Shown here piece after piece: positions 22,048 to 24,144 of a DNA stretch of 24,144 nt. Location of the stretch: contig JAFDET010000011.1 in NCBI GenBank assembly GCA_019310195.1, forward strand, positions 1-24,144, read 5' to 3'. How positions within the stretch are numbered: position 1 is the first letter of the stretch; each line of letters begins with the position of its first letter. Origin of the DNA: Deltaproteobacteria bacterium. Lineage in GTDB: Bacteria > Myxococcota_A > UBA9160 > JAFDET01. The position numbers and the translations under genes were made by a program. The notes beneath the pieces were generated by a model. The model had not been told where the DNA came from. It worked only from the letters and a program-made list of their open reading frames with translations, and made no database searches.

Positions 22048-24144
22048 CTAGAAGGCCGAGCCGCGGTCGTCGCCGATGCCCAGCAGCGTGTAGCGGAACT
22101 GGAAGTCGAAGCCGCGGTCCCGGTCGTTGGACCCGCTGACCTGGACGGCCCAGCAGCGGCACTTGGAGATGTACTCGATCCCCGCGCGGTTGGTCAGGAC
22201 AATGGCCTGCTCGAAGGAGTAGCGGAAGGCGAAGATGACGAACCAGCTGGGCGTGAGCGAGATTCGCGTATTGAACCCGATCTGGTTGATCTGGGTGAAG
22301 CCGGACTCGAACTCTTCGTAGCGCTCGGAGTTGTTGCGGAAGTCCTCGAAGAAGCGCGGGATCTCGCGGACGAAGCGGTAGTTGAACCCGAGCGAGTGCC
22401 CGCCCAGGCTGCTCCACGAGAACCCGAGACGGGTCTCGGCGAGGTTCATCGCGTCCATGTCCCAGCCGAAGCTGAAGGTGAGCTGGGTGAGCTGCGTGGG
22501 GTAGACGATCCCCTCGGTCACGAACCAACCCGGGCTCATGTCGCTGGTGCGGTACTCGAAGGACGTGGTGATGTCCGCCAGCAGGCGATTCGCGACCCAC
22601 TCGTCCTCTTCGCCGTAGGCCAGGACCTCCTCGGTGAGCTCCCCGTCTTCGGCTTCCTCCTCCTCGGTGCCGGGCTCCGGCTCGATGCTGTAGAAACGGT
22701 TGGAGACTCCCACCAGAAAGCCATGGGTGTCGGGGATCCGATCCGCCGGATCGCGGATCACGCTGTTGAGCGCGAGCTGGCGGATCCGCTCCTGGGTCAC
22801 GGCCGGCTGGGCCATGAAGAGCGGGTTGGACTCGTCGTCGCCGGAGACGTTGACGATTCCGAAGGCGGTGAACTGCGGCTCGACCAGGTGGTCCACGCCG
22901 CCGATCCAGGGCACGTCGACCACCTTGCGCAGGCGCGAGCGCACGTCGAGGCGTCCCGTGATCATGCTGCGCTGATTGAAGCCCTGGAACTTGGACTGGT
23001 AGAACGTCCCGTGGTAGCCGAGCTCGGGAAGCACATCGATCGCGTCCCCGATCCGGAACGGAACGCCGAGCCGGGGGTTCACCAGCAGCTTGTGCCCCCG
23101 GTCGCGAACCGGCTCACCTTCCTGCCAAAGCCCGTCGCCTTCGGGCCCCGGCTCGAAGTTGTCGCCGCTCTGGTCCGGGTCGAACAGCGGCATGATCTCC
23201 ATCAGGATCTCTTCGGGATCGGCCTCCGGATCCGCCGCGATCGCCGCCGCCAGCAGCTCCTCGGCCGTGATCGTGGTCCCGTCGACGGCAACGATCTCGC
23301 CGTCCAGGGTGACGACGTTTCCGGCCGGGTCCCGCTCCAGCCCGTCGGGCAGCGCTTCGATGCCCGTGTCCAGGAAGATGTTGTCCACGTTGATGGACCC
23401 GGGAAGCTCTCCCAGCGGGTCGTTCTTGTACCAGTAGTGCGTGTAGTCGATGTCGAACGAGGTGAGCAGCCGATCCATGAAGGGCAGCGCATCGGGAAGG
23501 AACGAGGCCGCCTGGGCGAAGCTGACCTCGGGCAGCCGCTGCAGCAGGAACTCGTCGCGATCCTGGTCGTCCGGGCCCTGGAGGTCATCCGCCCAGCGCA
23601 CGGCGATGTAGCTCCCGAAGGGACTGTACCTCCCGAAGTTCTTGGTGAGCGCGACGTTCGACTCGAGGAAGCGGTTGCGGCGGAACTGGTCGAGCAGCTC
23701 GTAGTCGAACGGGAAGTCGTTGTCCGAGATCATGTTGATGAAGGCCTTGGCCTGGATTCCCCAGGGCAGGCCCTCGTACTGCTGGTGCCGCCAGCGGACA
23801 CCCCAGCGCAGGCTGTCGTAGGGTGTGGCGTTGCTGTCGGGAATGACCTGCGAGTCTTCGGGAACCACGGTGGCGGACAGGGTCCCGAAGTCCTTGCGAC
23901 TCTCATCGCCGATCAGGTACTCGAGCTCGCCGCGCACGTTGATCCCGCGGTCGGCGGTCCAGCGGGGCGTGACGGTCACCCCGACCTGCGGGTCGGCCGC
24001 CCAGAACAACGGAAGGCCGATCTCCATGCCGCGTCGCGAGGTGTTGGAGAACGTGGGAAAGAGGAGCCCGGACTGGCGTTCACTCTTGACCGGGAACATC
24101 GCCAGAGGCGTCCAGAAGATCGGTACACCCAGGACGTCCACGGT
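22048..24144 (-). CDS. lptD: LPS-assembly outer-membrane protein LptD, 5' end cut by window
   Basis: LptD is the beta-barrel that, with LptE, inserts lipopolysaccharide into the outer leaflet. The visible 698 residues start inside the protein at the conserved LGVPIFWTPLAMFPV and SGLLFPTFSNTSRRGMEIGL, the beginning of the barrel domain; the periplasmic jellyroll lies beyond the window. Alternating aromatic beta-strand sequence continues to the end, and the last residue is Phe (GSAF), as expected for a BAM-recognised barrel. Near the C-terminus KCRCWAVQV replaces the usual adjacent cysteines of LptD. Two acidic low-complexity inserts stand out: about 100 residues encoded at roughly 23080-23395, including an Asp/Gly/Glu-rich stretch (FDPDQSGDNFEPGPEGDG), and EPGTEEEEAEDGELTEE at about 22633-22685. 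The stop is 135 nt from trpE. Confidence 0.93.
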   Translation of the reverse strand, partial: TVDVLGVPIFWTPLAMFPVKSERQSGLLFPTFSNTSRRGMEIGLPLFWAADPQVGVTVTPRWTADRGINVRGELEYLIGDESRKDFGTLSATVVPEDSQVIPDSNATPYDSLRWGVRWRHQQYEGLPWGIQAKAFINMISDNDFPFDYELLDQFRRNRFLESNVALTKNFGRYSPFGSYIAVRWADDLQGPDDQDRDEFLLQRLPEVSFAQAASFLPDALPFMDRLLTSFDIDYTHYWYKNDPLGELPGSINVDNIFLDTGIEALPDGLERDPAGNVVTLDGEIVAVDGTTITAEELLAAAIAADPEADPEEILMEIMPLFDPDQSGDNFEPGPEGDGLWQEGEPVRDRGHKLLVNPRLGVPFRIGDAIDVLPELGYHGTFYQSKFQGFNQRSMITGRLDVRSRLRKVVDVPWIGGVDHLVEPQFTAFGIVNVSGDDESNPLFMAQPAVTQERIRQLALNSVIRDPADRIPDTHGFLVGVSNRFYSIEPEPGTEEEEAEDGELTEEVLAYGEEDEWVANRLLADITTSFEYRTSDMSPGWFVTEGIVYPTQLTQLTFSFGWDMDAMNLAETRLGFSWSSLGGHSLGFNYRFVREIPRFFEDFRNNSERYEEFESGFTQINQIGFNTRISLTPSWFVIFAFRYSFEQAIVLTNRAGIEYISKCRCWAVQVSGSNDRDRGFDFQFRYTLLGIGDDRGSAF

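Noticed and set aside
1..24144. Mobile element, phage, CRISPR, tRNA or new defence cluster
   Set aside because: No transposase, integrase, direct-repeat array, tRNA cloverleaf or unusual gene cluster was seen; all genes but the LapB-like protein and the cyclase sensor fit well-known families.

Overview
The window reads as a housekeeping stretch of a high-GC, Gram-negative bacterium. LptD and a LapA-like protein imply a lipopolysaccharide outer membrane. The order rpsA-ihfB-lapA-lapB is typical of Proteobacteria, and the block pheA-hisC-tyrA upstream of rpsA is also a known proteobacterial arrangement. Together with the compact trpEGDCFBA operon and strong GC bias, this suggests a lineage from the old 'Deltaproteobacteria' (Myxococcota, Desulfobacterota or Binatota-like). 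That placement is inference; no rRNA or lineage marker was read. I see no tRNA, rRNA, CRISPR array, insertion sequence or phage gene.

Layout from left to right. Positions 1-12813 are one minus-strand run, transcribed from right to left: pheA, hisC, tyrA (phenylalanine/tyrosine branch), rpsA (ribosomal protein S1), ihfB (DNA bending), lapA and a lapB-like TPR protein (envelope/LPS control), mutS (mismatch repair), amiC (cell-wall amidase) and glnD (PII uridylyltransferase, cut by the window edge). Gaps are at most 24 nt, and six of the nine junctions are 4-nt ATGA/GTGA stop-start overlaps. Positions 12814-13171 are the only long intergenic region. It is AT-rich relative to its surroundings, lies between divergent genes, and carries a plausible pheA promoter plus repeated and palindromic elements. 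Positions 13172-15428 run on the plus strand: a membrane-anchored HAMP-GGDEF diguanylate cyclase, then coaE. Positions 15400-21912 are the complete minus-strand trp operon (E, G, D, C, F, B, A), convergent with coaE and overlapping it by 29 nt. Positions 22048-24144 are the 3' part of lptD, cut by the right edge.

The genes work as two chorismate-consuming pathways (trp to tryptophan; pheA-hisC-tyrA to phenylalanine and tyrosine) beside translation, envelope, repair and nitrogen-signalling genes. I found no new defence or mobile system. The points worth checking are departures from the expected: aroA and cmk are absent between tyrA and rpsA; trpA seems to start at CTG; the LapB-like protein lacks both its anchor and its rubredoxin module; LptD has a large acidic insert and a shifted cysteine pair; the PheA ACT motif is altered; and coaE may have a leaderless mRNA.
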